Source: Sutcliffiella horikoshii
GTDB taxonomy: Bacteria; Bacillota; Bacilli; Bacillales; Bacillaceae_I
NCBI RefSeq assembly: GCF_021991925.1
Contig: NZ_RXZI01000004.1
Span: forward strand, 62,001 to 126,000
Reading direction: 5' to 3'
DNA: 64,000 nucleotides
Shown here piece by piece: positions 1 to 9,609 of the stretch. The translations under genes were made by a program, and so were the position numbers. Each line of letters starts with the position of its first letter. Position 1 is the stretch's first letter. The notes under the pieces are model-generated. The model was not told the DNA's origin. It was given only the letters and a program-made list of their open reading frames with translations, and searched no databases.

Positions 1-654
1 ACTCTTTAGCGCTTTGTACATAACTACAAATTGATTGTCCCGCTTCTCTCCAGCTGATAATCGAGCGTCACTTTCGCGTTTTTCTTTGGAATAGGATTCA
101 GGAAGTATAATCACCGATACGATCCCAGCTATAGTCGCTGCAATCCCTGCCACAAGGAAAGGCAAGGAGAGATCATATTCTGCTAACCATCCTCCTATCC
201 CTGGTCCTACAACGATACCAAGTCCCATGGCAGCTCCCATGATTCCCATACCCTGTCCCCTCTTTTCAGAAGAGGTGACATCTGAAACGTAAGCCATGGC
301 TGTCGGCATCAAAGCCGAACCGAATGTTCCTGCAAGAATTCTCGATAGGAACAGCATCCATAGTCCGTTCGCGAAAGCGAAGATGAACTCCGCAATCGCA
401 AACCCGAACAGGCCGATGGTGATAAGCGGCTTTCGGCCAACTTTGTCCGAAAGCCTTCCCCATACAGGGGCGAAAAGGAATTGCATAAACGCAAAAACAG
501 CTACCAACAGTCCCAACGTCCGGGCATCCGCACCGAATTTATCGATATAAAAAGGCAGAATCGGTATGACCAATCCAATGCCTACCATGACGATAAATAA
601 ATTAAAACTTAATAGAATCAACGGCGCTTTATTATTTTTTACACTCTCACTCAT
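1..654 (-). CDS. MFS drug-efflux-type transporter (C-terminus cut by window edge)
   Basis: Reading leftwards from ATG at 654, preceded by AAAGGAT, the frame stays open to the window edge, so about 218 N-terminal residues are visible. The protein begins MSESVKNNKAPLILLSFNLF and shows alternating hydrophobic segments. The loop WGRLSDKVGRKPL between TM2 and TM3 is the diagnostic MFS motif A, and GMGIMGAAMGLGIVVGPGIGG matches the TM5 motif C of proton antiporters. This suits a 12-14 TM proton-coupled multidrug exporter of the NorA/Blt/TetA type in the cytoplasmic membrane. The substrate cannot be read from sequence. It lies downstream of yhaN, where I would expect yhaM in B. subtilis. Confidence 0.85.
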   Translation of the reverse strand, partial: MSESVKNNKAPLILLSFNLFIVMVGIGLVIPILPFYIDKFGADARTLGLLVAVFAFMQFLFAPVWGRLSDKVGRKPLITIGLFGFAIAEFIFAFANGLWMLFLSRILAGTFGSALMPTAMAYVSDVTSSEKRGQGMGIMGAAMGLGIVVGPGIGGWLAEYDLSLPFLVAGIAATIAGIVSVIILPESYSKEKRESDARLSAGEKRDNQFVVMYKALKS

Positions 655-738
655 TCTGGTTATCCTTTCAACATGCTTCTCTATACCTCTATAAGCATAG
701 CACTTGTTTCTTCCATTCGGCAATGGATGGTGCCAAAT

Positions 739-3700
739 TCAATCTCGGAAAGAAACCGTTCCGACCGCACTATTCCTGCTGAATGAATATACCGAGTTTG
801 CTACATCTTCCGATAACTTTTTCTTGGTCTGCTGATGACAGGTGAAAAAGATAAATTGGTTGCCCTGTTCAGCTAAACGGTTCATTAATTGGATAGCCAG
901 GTCTGAGCGTTTCTGATCAAAATTGACAAAGCTGTCATCCATCATGAATGGGAGTGTTTGCTCTTCGCTCCACACCTGTGCTACCGCAAAACGGATGGCT
1001 ATATATAATTGTTCAACAGTGGCCTGGCTTAACTCTTTTGGTTCAAACATTGTACCGTCCTGGTGTTCTACTATAATTTTTCGCTCGAGCTTGGTGTCAT
1101 GGACCCCTACATAATTGCCTCCCGTTAGGAAACAGAAATGTTCTGTTGCGCGTTCCAAGACTTTCGGTAACTTTACATTCCGGTAAAAGTCCATGGTTTT
1201 TGTGAGAAGGTGCTGAGCGGTGGCGTATACAGCCCATTTGCGAGCATGACGCTGTAATGTACTTTTGGATAACTCAAAATGTTGAACGGCCTCCGAATAG
1301 GTACCGCCTTCCTCTAACTGCCTGATTGTTTCATAGGTAGCCGTTCTTTTTTCAAGCAGGTGCTGATAGCTTTCATTCAGGATAATCAGTTCACGTTCAA
1401 GCCTCTCCTTATCCATTTTCCAGCTATCCAGAGGCTTACTTTGTTCGAGTGTGACATGATAAGCGCCTTCCATTTGCTTCCATTGACTGAACACCAATGA
1501 AAGTTCTCTTTCAAGCTCCTTTTTTTCTAGGAGTTGGTGGCTTTTCATCCGAAAGTCTTCTTCAGCCTGCACACCAGCCTGTTCAAACAACTGTTGAATC
1601 TGTTTGCGTGCTTCCTCTATATGAACTTCTAATGTAGTAGACTCCTCTTGTAATAAGGAAATGCTCTCCTGTATTCTTTCTACCTTTAGCTGTTTACTTT
1701 TCTCTTCGTCCATTTTCTTCCCAATCATACCCAGAGTCTGTTCAGCAGAAGCATATTCATCCTGCCAGTCGATTTCTTTCAGAAATTCTAAAACCTGACT
1801 CGTGAAATCCTCCATCAATCGTTCATGATGCTTCCTTTTTTCTATTAATCCCTTCTTCTCTAATATAGTAGATTTGAGCCGGGTTACCTTTTCAAAGGCT
1901 TCTTCCATAAAGGGGAAGGGTATATGGGCAAGGTGAATGGATTGTGCCCACTTCTGCCAGCTCTCTTCAAAGTGAAAATTCTCCTTTTCCCATTCCTCGA
2001 ACTGATGAATAATTTTATTGTATGCTCGTTCACTTTGAGAAAGTAACAGTCTTTCCTTTTGTAAAAGATGATTTACTTGCTCATCCTTTGCCAAAGCCTG
2101 CTGGTACTCCTCTAATTTTTCATGCGCACCGGAGGAAAAGAACTTCGCCCGCAATTTTTCCAGCTTGCTTTCTAATTCTTTTTTTTCTTTTTCTAAACCT
2201 GTTCGTACTTCTTCTGATGCATTTTTCCTAAAAGCTACATAAGAAACGATGCCAAAGACAAGAAAGAACAATAGGGATAAGAAAAGCTGGTTTTGCAAAA
2301 ATAAAGCAATCGCTCCTGTAAAGCCGAAAGAGAGAATTCCAATAGCCGTATATTGGTTGTTCTTCTTTTTGGCAAGTTGGATTTTTTCTTGAGCTTTCAG
2401 CTGTCTTTCTAATTGGTGGACAAGCTGTTCCGTTACAGCGATATTTTTTGACAAACTATCCTTTTCTTGTTCAGCCACAGACCTTTTCATATGCAATACT
2501 TCATCCGCTGGTAGTAGCTCTTTCTCAAGGGTTTCTACCCTCTCCTCCTGCATTTCCAGTTCATCCTTTGTAACTTGGAACTGATCATCCAGTCGCTGTT
2601 TTTGAATGGAGAGTTTGTGATTTTGCTTGATTAGTTCCTTCAGCATCGCTTTGGTACTCAAGCTTGTATGGAGTTCTTCTATCTTCGCCTCTTGAAATCC
2701 GCTCCAATCCAGATCTCTTTTCCAGTTACCAATCTGAAGATCGCATTCTTCTATCTCTGAGGATAGTAGTGCCAGTTGGTTTTTTGCCTGCTCATAGCTT
2801 GGACGTTTAGATAACAAGTTTTTAAGTACTTCTTCTTGATATAAGAGCTGTGAATTAACATGTAGTTCTGCCAAATCTTTTTCTTTGCTCTTCCTATCTT
2901 TAGTTAATTGTTCTAATTTCGCCTGATAGAACCCTAATTCTGTTTGCGGCTTTTCCAGTCTGGCCAATCCATCCACTGGTATCGAATCAACATCTCCCAA
3001 CTTTTCCATCTGATCTTGAAGCAATTCAGCTTTATTCGCTAAAGGTTGAATGGCTAGCATGGCCTCTGTATGTTTTAATTTCTTTGTAATATTTTCTTTA
3101 GTCTGTTGGAGTGTTTTAATTTCCTCATCAAAACGTGTTACATCTGTTAGAAGCTGTTCATATTCTTCCATCTTCGCCTTCCAAAGTTGCACCGTTTTTT
3201 CTTCTTCTTTTATTGTGTTCAATAACTTATTGATCTCAGGTTTTCTTCCTTGGGGCTTGAAGCGGTCCTCCTGTTCTTTGTTTAACTGATTGGAGAGCTT
3301 GTGAAGCTGGTCACTTCCTATCAACCCTGACGAAAAAAGATAACCTCCCAGCTGTTCTGCATCGATCAGTTTTAGATTTTGCAGATCCATTATATTAAAG
3401 GAGAAAATACCTTTATACATCGTTTTATCCAATCCGCCCAGAATATCGTTTAAATCACAAGGATTTCCCTGTTCATCCAAAACGCTGACATCCCCTGAAG
3501 ACCTACCTGCAACTCGCTCGATCGTAATGGAACGCATATCCTTTGTCTCAATGATCACTTTCCCGCCATATTTATATCCCTTTTTGGGGAGGTATCGTAA
3601 ATCCTGCTGATTTTTAGCAGGAAACCCAAAAAGGATTGCATGGATAAACGCCATAATTGTTGATTTTCCCGCTTCATTTTCTCCATAGAACACTTGAATG

Positions 3701-3774
3701 GCCGGAGAGAAGTCTTCTACCAACACATTCTCTAACTTTCCAAAGCCATAAATATGTAATGCTGTAATTCTCAA
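739..3774 (-). CDS. yhaN: YhaN-like SMC/Rad50-type ATPase
   Basis: A large ATPase of 1011 residues, partner of the nuclease-like YhaO. The N-terminus has a Walker A loop (FYGENEAGKST, about residues 26-36) as in SbcC/Rad50. Long Glu/Lys/Gln-rich coiled coils fill the middle, and LPFMMDDSFVNFDQKR near the C-terminus is the Walker B/D-loop. About residues 475-512 form a hydrophobic hairpin between coiled coils, so the protein is probably membrane-anchored, unlike SbcC. I chose the TTG at 3774 because AGAGGTG lies six bases before it; an upstream ATG at 3819 would overlap yhaO by 40 bases. The 5-bp gap to yhaO indicates one transcript. Role (inference): DNA repair or nucleic-acid processing. Confidence 0.9.
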   Translation of the reverse strand: MRITALHIYGFGKLENVLVEDFSPAIQVFYGENEAGKSTIMAFIHAILFGFPAKNQQDLRYLPKKGYKYGGKVIIETKDMRSITIERVAGRSSGDVSVLDEQGNPCDLNDILGGLDKTMYKGIFSFNIMDLQNLKLIDAEQLGGYLFSSGLIGSDQLHKLSNQLNKEQEDRFKPQGRKPEINKLLNTIKEEEKTVQLWKAKMEEYEQLLTDVTRFDEEIKTLQQTKENITKKLKHTEAMLAIQPLANKAELLQDQMEKLGDVDSIPVDGLARLEKPQTELGFYQAKLEQLTKDRKSKEKDLAELHVNSQLLYQEEVLKNLLSKRPSYEQAKNQLALLSSEIEECDLQIGNWKRDLDWSGFQEAKIEELHTSLSTKAMLKELIKQNHKLSIQKQRLDDQFQVTKDELEMQEERVETLEKELLPADEVLHMKRSVAEQEKDSLSKNIAVTEQLVHQLERQLKAQEKIQLAKKKNNQYTAIGILSFGFTGAIALFLQNQLFLSLLFFLVFGIVSYVAFRKNASEEVRTGLEKEKKELESKLEKLRAKFFSSGAHEKLEEYQQALAKDEQVNHLLQKERLLLSQSERAYNKIIHQFEEWEKENFHFEESWQKWAQSIHLAHIPFPFMEEAFEKVTRLKSTILEKKGLIEKRKHHERLMEDFTSQVLEFLKEIDWQDEYASAEQTLGMIGKKMDEEKSKQLKVERIQESISLLQEESTTLEVHIEEARKQIQQLFEQAGVQAEEDFRMKSHQLLEKKELERELSLVFSQWKQMEGAYHVTLEQSKPLDSWKMDKERLERELIILNESYQHLLEKRTATYETIRQLEEGGTYSEAVQHFELSKSTLQRHARKWAVYATAQHLLTKTMDFYRNVKLPKVLERATEHFCFLTGGNYVGVHDTKLERKIIVEHQDGTMFEPKELSQATVEQLYIAIRFAVAQVWSEEQTLPFMMDDSFVNFDQKRSDLAIQLMNRLAEQGNQFIFFTCHQQTKKKLSEDVANSVYSFSRNSAVGTVSFRD

Positions 3775-3779
3775 CCCAT

Positions 3780-5018
3780 TCACCTCTTCTCGCTTTCCAG
3801 GAACCTGGTCACAAGCCATTGCTCGGCTTCTTCCAGAATGTCTTCTTTCTCTTCTTTATCCAACGGCTCCAGATAGTGCCTTGCTCCTGAATGTCGGTAT
3901 AAACTGGATAAGACCTCATCCTGATCTTCCACCTGCTCTAGTATGGAATAAAAATCCCGATAGAAGGTCTTTTCCTTTAAACCTTCCTTGTTGAAAGCAA
4001 CTGTCGTCCTAACCTCTACGGAGTATATGTATAAGAAAGGTTCTCTGGTGTCTTCCCCTTCATTTAAAAGAACTTGCAGGTCCTCCTGCTGGTGTTCATC
4101 TTGAAGGGATTGATGCAGGTCTCCACTGTCTTTATAAATCAATCTAATCAATTTGCTTTTATCTGCCTCTTTTTGGGCATCCAATGCCTTTCTTGTTACG
4201 TCTATTAGCTGATCTAGAGTTTTTAACCCTTTGATGGAAATCTCTACTTCTTCCCAAATGATAGAAGAAGTTTCAACATATTGAATTTCTGCTTCCCCTC
4301 CGTCGATCAGTTCCACCATATAACAGCCCTTGCCTCCTGTCTCCTTTTTGTGCCTTCCTTGGATATTGCCGGGATATACGATGGGAGGATTTAGGTGTAG
4401 AATTTCTCGTTTATGTATATGGCCAAGCGCCCAATAATCGTATTCCTTTTCCAGAAGTTCTGAGATGACAAACGGTGCGTAGGGATCATGATCTTCCCTT
4501 CCAGACAGGTTTCCATGGAGCATACCAATATGGAATGGGACACTCGCATTCGACTTGGTATAGAAATTGGCCATACTTTCTGTCATATGCCTTCTGTTAT
4601 AGCTGAAACCATAGATGTTGGCCAAATGCTCTCCGTTTTTGATGAAAGGCTCGCATTCAACCATTTCATTGAAAACATGTACGTTTTCTGGGTATCGAAA
4701 AAGGCGATGGCTTTCTGTCAGGTAGTCATGGTTTCCATGTATAATGTAAACTTGGATCCCAGCTTGCCCTAGCCGAATAAATTCCTTTCTCAGCTTGGCT
4801 TGTGCAATCAGACTTCTTTGCTCCAGGTCAAATAAATCCCCAGCCAAAAGAAGCAAGTCCACTTCATTTTTTATGGCCACATCAATAAGATTTGTCAGTG
4901 CCCGGAATGTGCTATTTTTTATTTGATGGAAAATGTCAGGTGGAAGATGGGTCAGCCCTTTGAATGGACTATCCAAGTGCAAATCTGCCGCATGGAGAAA
5001 GCGAATTTTTTTCATCAT
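3780..5018 (-). CDS. yhaO: YhaO-like metallophosphoesterase (SbcD/Mre11 family)
   Basis: A 412-residue calcineurin-like phosphoesterase. The N-terminus FLHAADLHLDSPF holds the first metal motif DxH; LLLAGDLFDLEQRS is the GDxxD motif; HGNHDYL is the GNHD motif; GMLHGNL and ALGHIHKRE supply the later metal-binding histidines. This is the SbcD/Mre11 exonuclease fold. With YhaN directly downstream it resembles an SbcCD pair, but it is the separate Bacillus YhaO-YhaN system. Start ATG 5018 follows AAGAGGT; a second ATG lies one codon later. Yha numbering rests on synteny with the B. subtilis yhaQPON block. Confidence 0.9.
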   Translation of the reverse strand: MMKKIRFLHAADLHLDSPFKGLTHLPPDIFHQIKNSTFRALTNLIDVAIKNEVDLLLLAGDLFDLEQRSLIAQAKLRKEFIRLGQAGIQVYIIHGNHDYLTESHRLFRYPENVHVFNEMVECEPFIKNGEHLANIYGFSYNRRHMTESMANFYTKSNASVPFHIGMLHGNLSGREDHDPYAPFVISELLEKEYDYWALGHIHKREILHLNPPIVYPGNIQGRHKKETGGKGCYMVELIDGGEAEIQYVETSSIIWEEVEISIKGLKTLDQLIDVTRKALDAQKEADKSKLIRLIYKDSGDLHQSLQDEHQQEDLQVLLNEGEDTREPFLYIYSVEVRTTVAFNKEGLKEKTFYRDFYSILEQVEDQDEVLSSLYRHSGARHYLEPLDKEEKEDILEEAEQWLVTRFLESEKR

Positions 5019-5107
5019 ATAATTTTACCTCTTATTTGTAGTCTTTCTCTTATTTTACCACGGACGAAATGCGAATGCACGTTCGGTGAAGGTAGTTTTA
5101 TGAAAAT

Positions 5108-5149
5108 TAGAAAAAGCATATGGGTCTTACAGTCCCACATGCTTTTTCT
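5108..5149 (-). terminator. Rho-independent terminator after yhaP
   Basis: Arms AGAAAAAGCAT and ATGCTTTTTCT pair around a GGG/CCC inner stem, with T-runs on both strands. It lies just after the yhaP stop and before yhaO, so yhaQP and yhaON probably have separate transcripts. Confidence 0.75.
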
Positions 5150-5153
5150 CTAC

Positions 5154-6410
5154 CTATTCATTTTTTGTTAGTTGCAAAGCCTTTTTGATATCTTTTAACG
5201 AGGATGATTTACCATACATCAGTACGCCCCCGCGATACACTTTTGCCCCAAAAATGGCCAACAGAACAATCGTCGCCATCAAAAGACCAATGGATAGACT
5301 GATCTCCCAAAAAGGAACATTTAACATCCCTACTCGGAGGAACATGATCATTGGTGCAAAGAACGGAATGAATGAAGTTACCTGGATAAAGGAATTGTCA
5401 GGATTCCCCAAACCGAACATGGATATCATGAATCCTGCCACAATCAATAATGTCATTGGCATGATCATTTGTTGAATCTCTTCTATCCTGCTGACAAGCG
5501 AGCCAAGGAAAGCAGCAAAAGTTGCATACAGGAAATATCCTAACAAGAAGAATACAACCGCATAAACAAAAGTTGCTACAGGTAGATCACCGACCCCAAA
5601 GAATTCGAACACTCCACCCGCTTCCGTCATTCCATCCAGATTACGGCTCAGTGAGGAGTACCCGATGATGATCCAAAAGGCAAGCTGCGTTAAGCTTAGC
5701 AAGGCAATACCTAATATTTTTCCGAACATATGCATGATCGGGGATGCTGATGAAATAAGTATTTCCATGACACGGGAAGATTTCTCTACAGCCACTTCCG
5801 TTGCGATCATGCTAGCATACAGAATGACAGAAAAGTAAATCACAAATAGCAGAACATACACCAAACCACGCGCCTGGTTAAGCTCTTCTGCAGACTTTGC
5901 TGATTCCTCGAGTGCCACTACATCAAAGGAGATGGGTGTATATAATTGAGCAATTTCTTCTTGTGATAAACCAAGTTTGCTAGTTGCCAGTTCATTTTTT
6001 ACTTGTTGAAGCATGGTTTCCACTTGCACCATCGTTTGTGAATCGGTAATGGAGGCTGCTTTGTACACCCCTGAAGGCAATCCATCTTGATCGGTAGAGA
6101 GGACAAGAAGCCCATCGTACTCACCGTCTGTTACCTTGTTTTCCGCTTCCTGTTCATTGCTTACCATATCAAACTTTAGATTGGTGTTTGGAGCAATGGC
6201 AAGCTGCTGTTCCAACAATGGAGCGATGGTGTTTTGCTCATCGTAAACAGCTACTGTTTTATCTTCCTCTTTATCAAAAATATCAATTATGGACTGTATA
6301 TTGGTCACGCCGATAATCAATACGGTGGTTATCAATGTGGAAATGATGAATGACTTAGATCTCAGCTTGCTTATGTAGGTGTGCATTAAAATGATCCAGA
6401 ACTTATTCAT
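5154..6410 (-). CDS. yhaP: YhaP-like ABC exporter permease (NatB family)
   Basis: A membrane subunit of about 418 residues. The N-terminus has one TM segment (FIISTLITTVLIIGVTNI) followed by a large extracytoplasmic domain of about 160 residues. Then come five or six TM segments starting GLVYVLLFVIYFSVILYASM, with the VAVEKSSRVMEILISSA loop typical of NatB/ABC-2 type permeases. I prefer ATG 6410 (AAGGTGG 11 bases upstream, 8-bp overlap with the yhaQ stop) over a GTG at 6422. It pairs with the ATPase YhaQ encoded just upstream, and the pair likely exports a small ion or molecule. The substrate is unknown; in B. subtilis NatAB exports sodium. Confidence 0.85.
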   Translation of the reverse strand: MNKFWIILMHTYISKLRSKSFIISTLITTVLIIGVTNIQSIIDIFDKEEDKTVAVYDEQNTIAPLLEQQLAIAPNTNLKFDMVSNEQEAENKVTDGEYDGLLVLSTDQDGLPSGVYKAASITDSQTMVQVETMLQQVKNELATSKLGLSQEEIAQLYTPISFDVVALEESAKSAEELNQARGLVYVLLFVIYFSVILYASMIATEVAVEKSSRVMEILISSASPIMHMFGKILGIALLSLTQLAFWIIIGYSSLSRNLDGMTEAGGVFEFFGVGDLPVATFVYAVVFFLLGYFLYATFAAFLGSLVSRIEEIQQMIMPMTLLIVAGFMISMFGLGNPDNSFIQVTSFIPFFAPMIMFLRVGMLNVPFWEISLSIGLLMATIVLLAIFGAKVYRGGVLMYGKSSSLKDIKKALQLTKNE

Positions 6411-7305
6411 GATAAGAAGCACCCACCTTTTCTATGAAAATATCATTCAAGGACGGCTCTTCCAAAATGAATTTCCTGATATAGCCTTTACCCGTAATCT
6501 CTTGAAGCAGTGTCTGTGAAACATCTTCCTCCTCTACCTGAAGGATCATCCCTTCTGCTGTCTGCTTTGTTTTTGTCACACCCGGCACATTTGCAAGGAA
6601 ATCCAAATCAAAGTCTGCATGAATGATGACATTTTTCTTGCCGAATGAACGTTTGATGTCCCTCAAAGATCCATGTACCACCGGTTGACCATGATGCATG
6701 ATGCACAGGTGCTCGCATAGCTCCTCCACATGCTCCATCCTGTGACTGGAAAACACGATGGACGTTCCTTGTTTCTTTAGGTCCACTACCGCTTCTTTCA
6801 ACAACTCCACATTCAACGGATCTAACCCGCTGAAAGGCTCATCCAATATCAAAAGCTTCGGATTATGGATAGTCGAAGCGATAAACTGTATTTTCTGCTG
6901 ATTCCCTTTTGAAAGTTCTTCCACTTTCTTGTTCAAATATTCCGGCACCTTGAATCGCTCCAACCAATAGTCGAGCTGTTTAAGGATATCCGGTTTTTCC
7001 ATTCCACGTAACCTGCCCAAATAGATCATCTGGTCCTTTACGGTCAGCTTCGGATAAAGCCCCCTTTCTTCAGGTAAGTACCCGACCAGGTGACTCTGTT
7101 TGTATGTAATCGGTTTCCCAGCCCAAGATACCTTGCCTTCCGTTGGCTCCAGCAACCCAAGAACCATCCGGAACGTGGTTGTCTTACCGGCACCATTCGC
7201 ACCTAGAAAACCAAACATCTCGCTCTCAGGTATTTCCAAGGTTAAATTATTTACGGCCACATGCTTGCCGAACCTCTTGGTCACACCTTCTATCTTTAAT
7301 GCCAT
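6403..7305 (-). CDS. yhaQ: YhaQ-like ABC exporter ATP-binding protein (NatA family)
   Basis: A 300-residue ATPase. Walker A GANGAGKTT at about residues 34-42, signature ELSKGNQQKIQFIA near 133, Walker B LLILDEPFSGLDP near 152, and the switch His in SSHRMEH. The C-terminal 80 residues form the small extra domain common to DrrA/NatA-type exporters. The start is ATG 7305 with AGGAGGGG ahead of it. It is translationally coupled to yhaP by an 8-bp overlap, so it energises that permease. An AT-rich stretch with a TATACGTATA palindrome (about 7335-7345) lies in the divergent promoter region shared with yhzD. Confidence 0.9.
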   Translation of the reverse strand: MALKIEGVTKRFGKHVAVNNLTLEIPESEMFGFLGANGAGKTTTFRMVLGLLEPTEGKVSWAGKPITYKQSHLVGYLPEERGLYPKLTVKDQMIYLGRLRGMEKPDILKQLDYWLERFKVPEYLNKKVEELSKGNQQKIQFIASTIHNPKLLILDEPFSGLDPLNVELLKEAVVDLKKQGTSIVFSSHRMEHVEELCEHLCIMHHGQPVVHGSLRDIKRSFGKKNVIIHADFDLDFLANVPGVTKTKQTAEGMILQVEEEDVSQTLLQEITGKGYIRKFILEEPSLNDIFIEKVGASYHE

Positions 7306-7483
7306 GTCATAACCCCTCCTATGCTATATATTTTTTATACGTATATAGTAGGTGAAGAGTTTCATAAAAGTCGAATCTTTTTTCCGAGGACCGCAACTAT
7401 CACTTTTACAATTTGTAAGTCTTCTAGTAGAATAAAGATAATAATGAATTGCTATTCAGTCAGCAGATTTGGAGGGGACTAAT

Positions 7484-7669
7484 ATGGGAAAATATATGTT
7501 AACGGCCTTTAGCAAAAGCGGAGAGACACTTCTGGATGAAAGCTTCGAGGCTGCTTCAGAAAAAGAGGCAAAGGAACTAGGGGAAAAAAGATTGCAAGAA
7601 CTTAACCTTTTGGATACTACGCACCGCTGCACAAACGCAAGTGGCAAGCTGGTTCTTTTTCATAGGTAA
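7484..7669 (+). CDS. yhzD: YhzD-like small protein
   Basis: A 61-residue soluble protein (MGKYMLTAFSKSGETLLDES...GKLVLFHR). Size, sequence style and position beside yhaQ match the Bacillus YhzD family, which has no known function. Start ATG 7484 is supported by GGAGGGG seven bases upstream; a longer reading from TTG 7469 would use the ribosome site itself as codons. It is transcribed divergently from yhaQ and ends in a strong bidirectional terminator. Confidence 0.8.
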   Translation: MGKYMLTAFSKSGETLLDESFEAASEKEAKELGEKRLQELNLLDTTHRCTNASGKLVLFHR

Positions 7670-7682
7670 TGATAAATAAGCC

Positions 7683-7725
7683 AAAAGCTTGGAGACCTGC
7701 AGTATTATGTCTCCAAGCTTTTTTT
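7683..7725. terminator. Bidirectional terminator between yhzD and the VTT-domain gene
   Basis: A perfect stem AAAAGCTTGGAGAC / GTCTCCAAGCTTTT with T-run TTTTTTT on the plus strand and A-run giving T on the minus strand. The stop codon of the convergent minus gene lies inside the loop, so one hairpin ends both transcripts. Confidence 0.85.
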
Positions 7726-8565
7726 GTTCCATCGTTTTTTGATAGCGATGGTAGTTAAGAAAAGCACTCCCATTATTAACGAACAATATAATACCAGCTC
7801 GGTGGTGGACAATGACAGCACTTTTGCCATTGTTACCGAATATGTCAACACAAAGGACGTAAACAACTTGGTAAAGGATGCAATCAGGAGAAACCTCTTG
7901 AAAGATACTGCACCGATTCCGGCCCCCACACAGATAATTTCGTCTGGTAGAATCGGAATAATGAATAAGAGACCCAAAATGACAGTCTCGTTTTTCCCCA
8001 CATAATGTTGATACTTTTTTAGATGATGATCCTTTATTAGGTAAGAAGCAATGCTCATCCCACCATATCTTGCTATAAAGAACATGATAATGATTCCAAG
8101 TAGCGTGCCTGAAAAGCTTAGTAAGGTAGCGTTAAATGCCCCGAAGGCTACACTGCCGGCAGGAATGGTCACGGCTTCTGGAATCGGTAAGATGATTGGT
8201 TGTGCCAGGCACACAAGAAAAAAGATAAGCTTTGCCATGGAACCATATTCTGTCAATATACTCTCAAGACCCTGTTCCTCTGTTATCACCATGAATTTTG
8301 TAATGTTATAGACAACCAACATGAGTAAGATTAATCCTATCAGAATGTAATAGAATGATTTTGTTAGTTTGAAGTAATATAGGTTTTTGCTAAAAATGAA
8401 TCCAGTGTCAAGTACTATCAGGGAAGTGATTATTGTAATCAAAATATTCTTATAGAAAGGTAGCACTGTTGGCAAACAGTTCAACAGAATATAGATAGAT
8501 ATGCCAGCAAACAATATATGTGTCAACACTTTTATAGGGGCCTTGCTTGTTTCGGTTATCACCAT
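7705..8565 (-). CDS. TVP38/TMEM64 (VTT/DedA-like) membrane protein
   Basis: A 286-residue multi-pass membrane protein. The N-terminal half has about four TM segments. The C-terminal half carries the VTT/SNARE-associated domain: PIPEAVTIPAGSVAFGAFNATLLSFSGTLLGI, FFIARYGG, then LLFIIPILPDEIICVGAGIGAVSFKRFLL, the re-entrant pattern with a proline-rich FxPxxPD-like motif. The family is linked to lipid scrambling or membrane homeostasis; the exact substrate here is unknown. ATG 8565 follows GGAGTGG. Its terminal codons form one arm of the shared terminator. Confidence 0.8.
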   Translation of the reverse strand: MVITETSKAPIKVLTHILFAGISIYILLNCLPTVLPFYKNILITIITSLIVLDTGFIFSKNLYYFKLTKSFYYILIGLILLMLVVYNITKFMVITEEQGLESILTEYGSMAKLIFFLVCLAQPIILPIPEAVTIPAGSVAFGAFNATLLSFSGTLLGIIIMFFIARYGGMSIASYLIKDHHLKKYQHYVGKNETVILGLLFIIPILPDEIICVGAGIGAVSFKRFLLIASFTKLFTSFVLTYSVTMAKVLSLSTTELVLYCSLIMGVLFLTTIAIKKRWNKKSLET

Positions 8566-8698
8566 AAAGTACCACTCCGTTTTATCTTGTGTGTTAAGTA
8601 TAGAGGGTTCTCTTTTACTTCATAATGTACCGGAGCAGTATGTGAATATAAGATTGAAGGCTTACTGGTTCCCATATAATTGCAGGTTGGTGCGAAAA

Positions 8699-8730
8699 TA
8701 AAAGCTGCTCCCTAAATTGGGGGCAGCTAT
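8699..8730 (-). terminator. Terminator after yhaR
   Basis: Minus-strand stem AGCTGCCCCC / GGGAGCAGCT with a six-base loop, followed by TTTATTTT. It lies seven bases past the yhaR stop. Confidence 0.75.
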
Positions 8731-8736
8731 CATAGG

Positions 8737-9507
8737 TCACTTTCCAGTGAATTGAGGCTTTCTTTTTTCAACAAAAGCCCTTATCCCTTCTTTATGGTCT
8801 TGTGATTGCCTCATCCTGCGCTGTGCATTCTTTTCTAACTCCAAAGTTTGCTGTAGACGTGGCAATGATTGTTTGGCGAAAATTGTTTTTGTTTCTATCA
8901 TTGCTTGCAATGGCGCATGGAGAATAGCAGCAACTCTTTTGGAGATTACCTCCTCCATTTGATCTCCTGCCAAAGTGTCAACGAGGCCTAAATGTAGGGC
9001 TTCTTCAGCGGATATCGTCTTTCCTTCCCAAATCATTTGCTTGGCCTTCGCCTCCCCAAGGCGTTTTTCCATGAAAAAGTGACCGCCACCGTCAGGGATT
9101 AAGCCTATTTTGATAAAATTCATCGCAAGCTTAGTAGAGTTGTGGGCAACTACAAAATCACTTGAAAGAGCAAAGCTTAACCCCAGCCCTGCAGCGGCAC
9201 CATGAAGAGCACTGATCGTAATTTTAGGCATGGTATAAAGCTTGGTGACGATGGAACCGATCGTATCCATCACCTGGTCGAAGTCTCCCCCTACATTTTC
9301 CTGAAGCATCATTTTAATATCCCCACCGGCACTGAACGCATTTCCGCTCCCCTTCACCACCAACACTTTTGCATCATTGTTCGATATCTCTTCTAGTACA
9401 CGTTCCAGTTCCTCAAGCATCTCCACATTCATCGCATTCAACGACTCCGGCCTATTCAACTCCAAAACCACAACTGATCCCTGATCCAACACATTAACCG
9501 TACCCAT
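8737..9507 (-). CDS. yhaR: Enoyl-CoA hydratase/isomerase family protein (YhaR-like)
   Basis: A 256-residue crotonase-fold protein. SLNAMNVEM and GSGNAFSAGGDIKMM form the first half of the CoA-binding and oxyanion-hole region; ALHGAAAGLGLSFALSSDFVVA gives the second oxyanion glycine; MNFIKIGLIPDGGGHFF follows. Glutamate positions typical of true hydratases are not obvious, so isomerase or another CoA activity is possible. Start ATG 9507 follows AGAGGT; a TTG at 9525 is less likely because it overlaps the ribosome site. Position near hemZ matches B. subtilis yhaR. A MaoC-like hydratase gene lies just upstream on the same strand. Confidence 0.85.
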   Translation of the reverse strand: MGTVNVLDQGSVVVLELNRPESLNAMNVEMLEELERVLEEISNNDAKVLVVKGSGNAFSAGGDIKMMLQENVGGDFDQVMDTIGSIVTKLYTMPKITISALHGAAAGLGLSFALSSDFVVAHNSTKLAMNFIKIGLIPDGGGHFFMEKRLGEAKAKQMIWEGKTISAEEALHLGLVDTLAGDQMEEVISKRVAAILHAPLQAMIETKTIFAKQSLPRLQQTLELEKNAQRRMRQSQDHKEGIRAFVEKRKPQFTGK

Positions 9508-9609
9508 ACCAACACAACCTCTCAAGTTATCTAATTTTAGTTTTTAATTTTCAATTTTCAGAAATATTAAAGTTATGTGAGGGGTCAGACCCTCAAAGGA
9601 ATTTAGCTC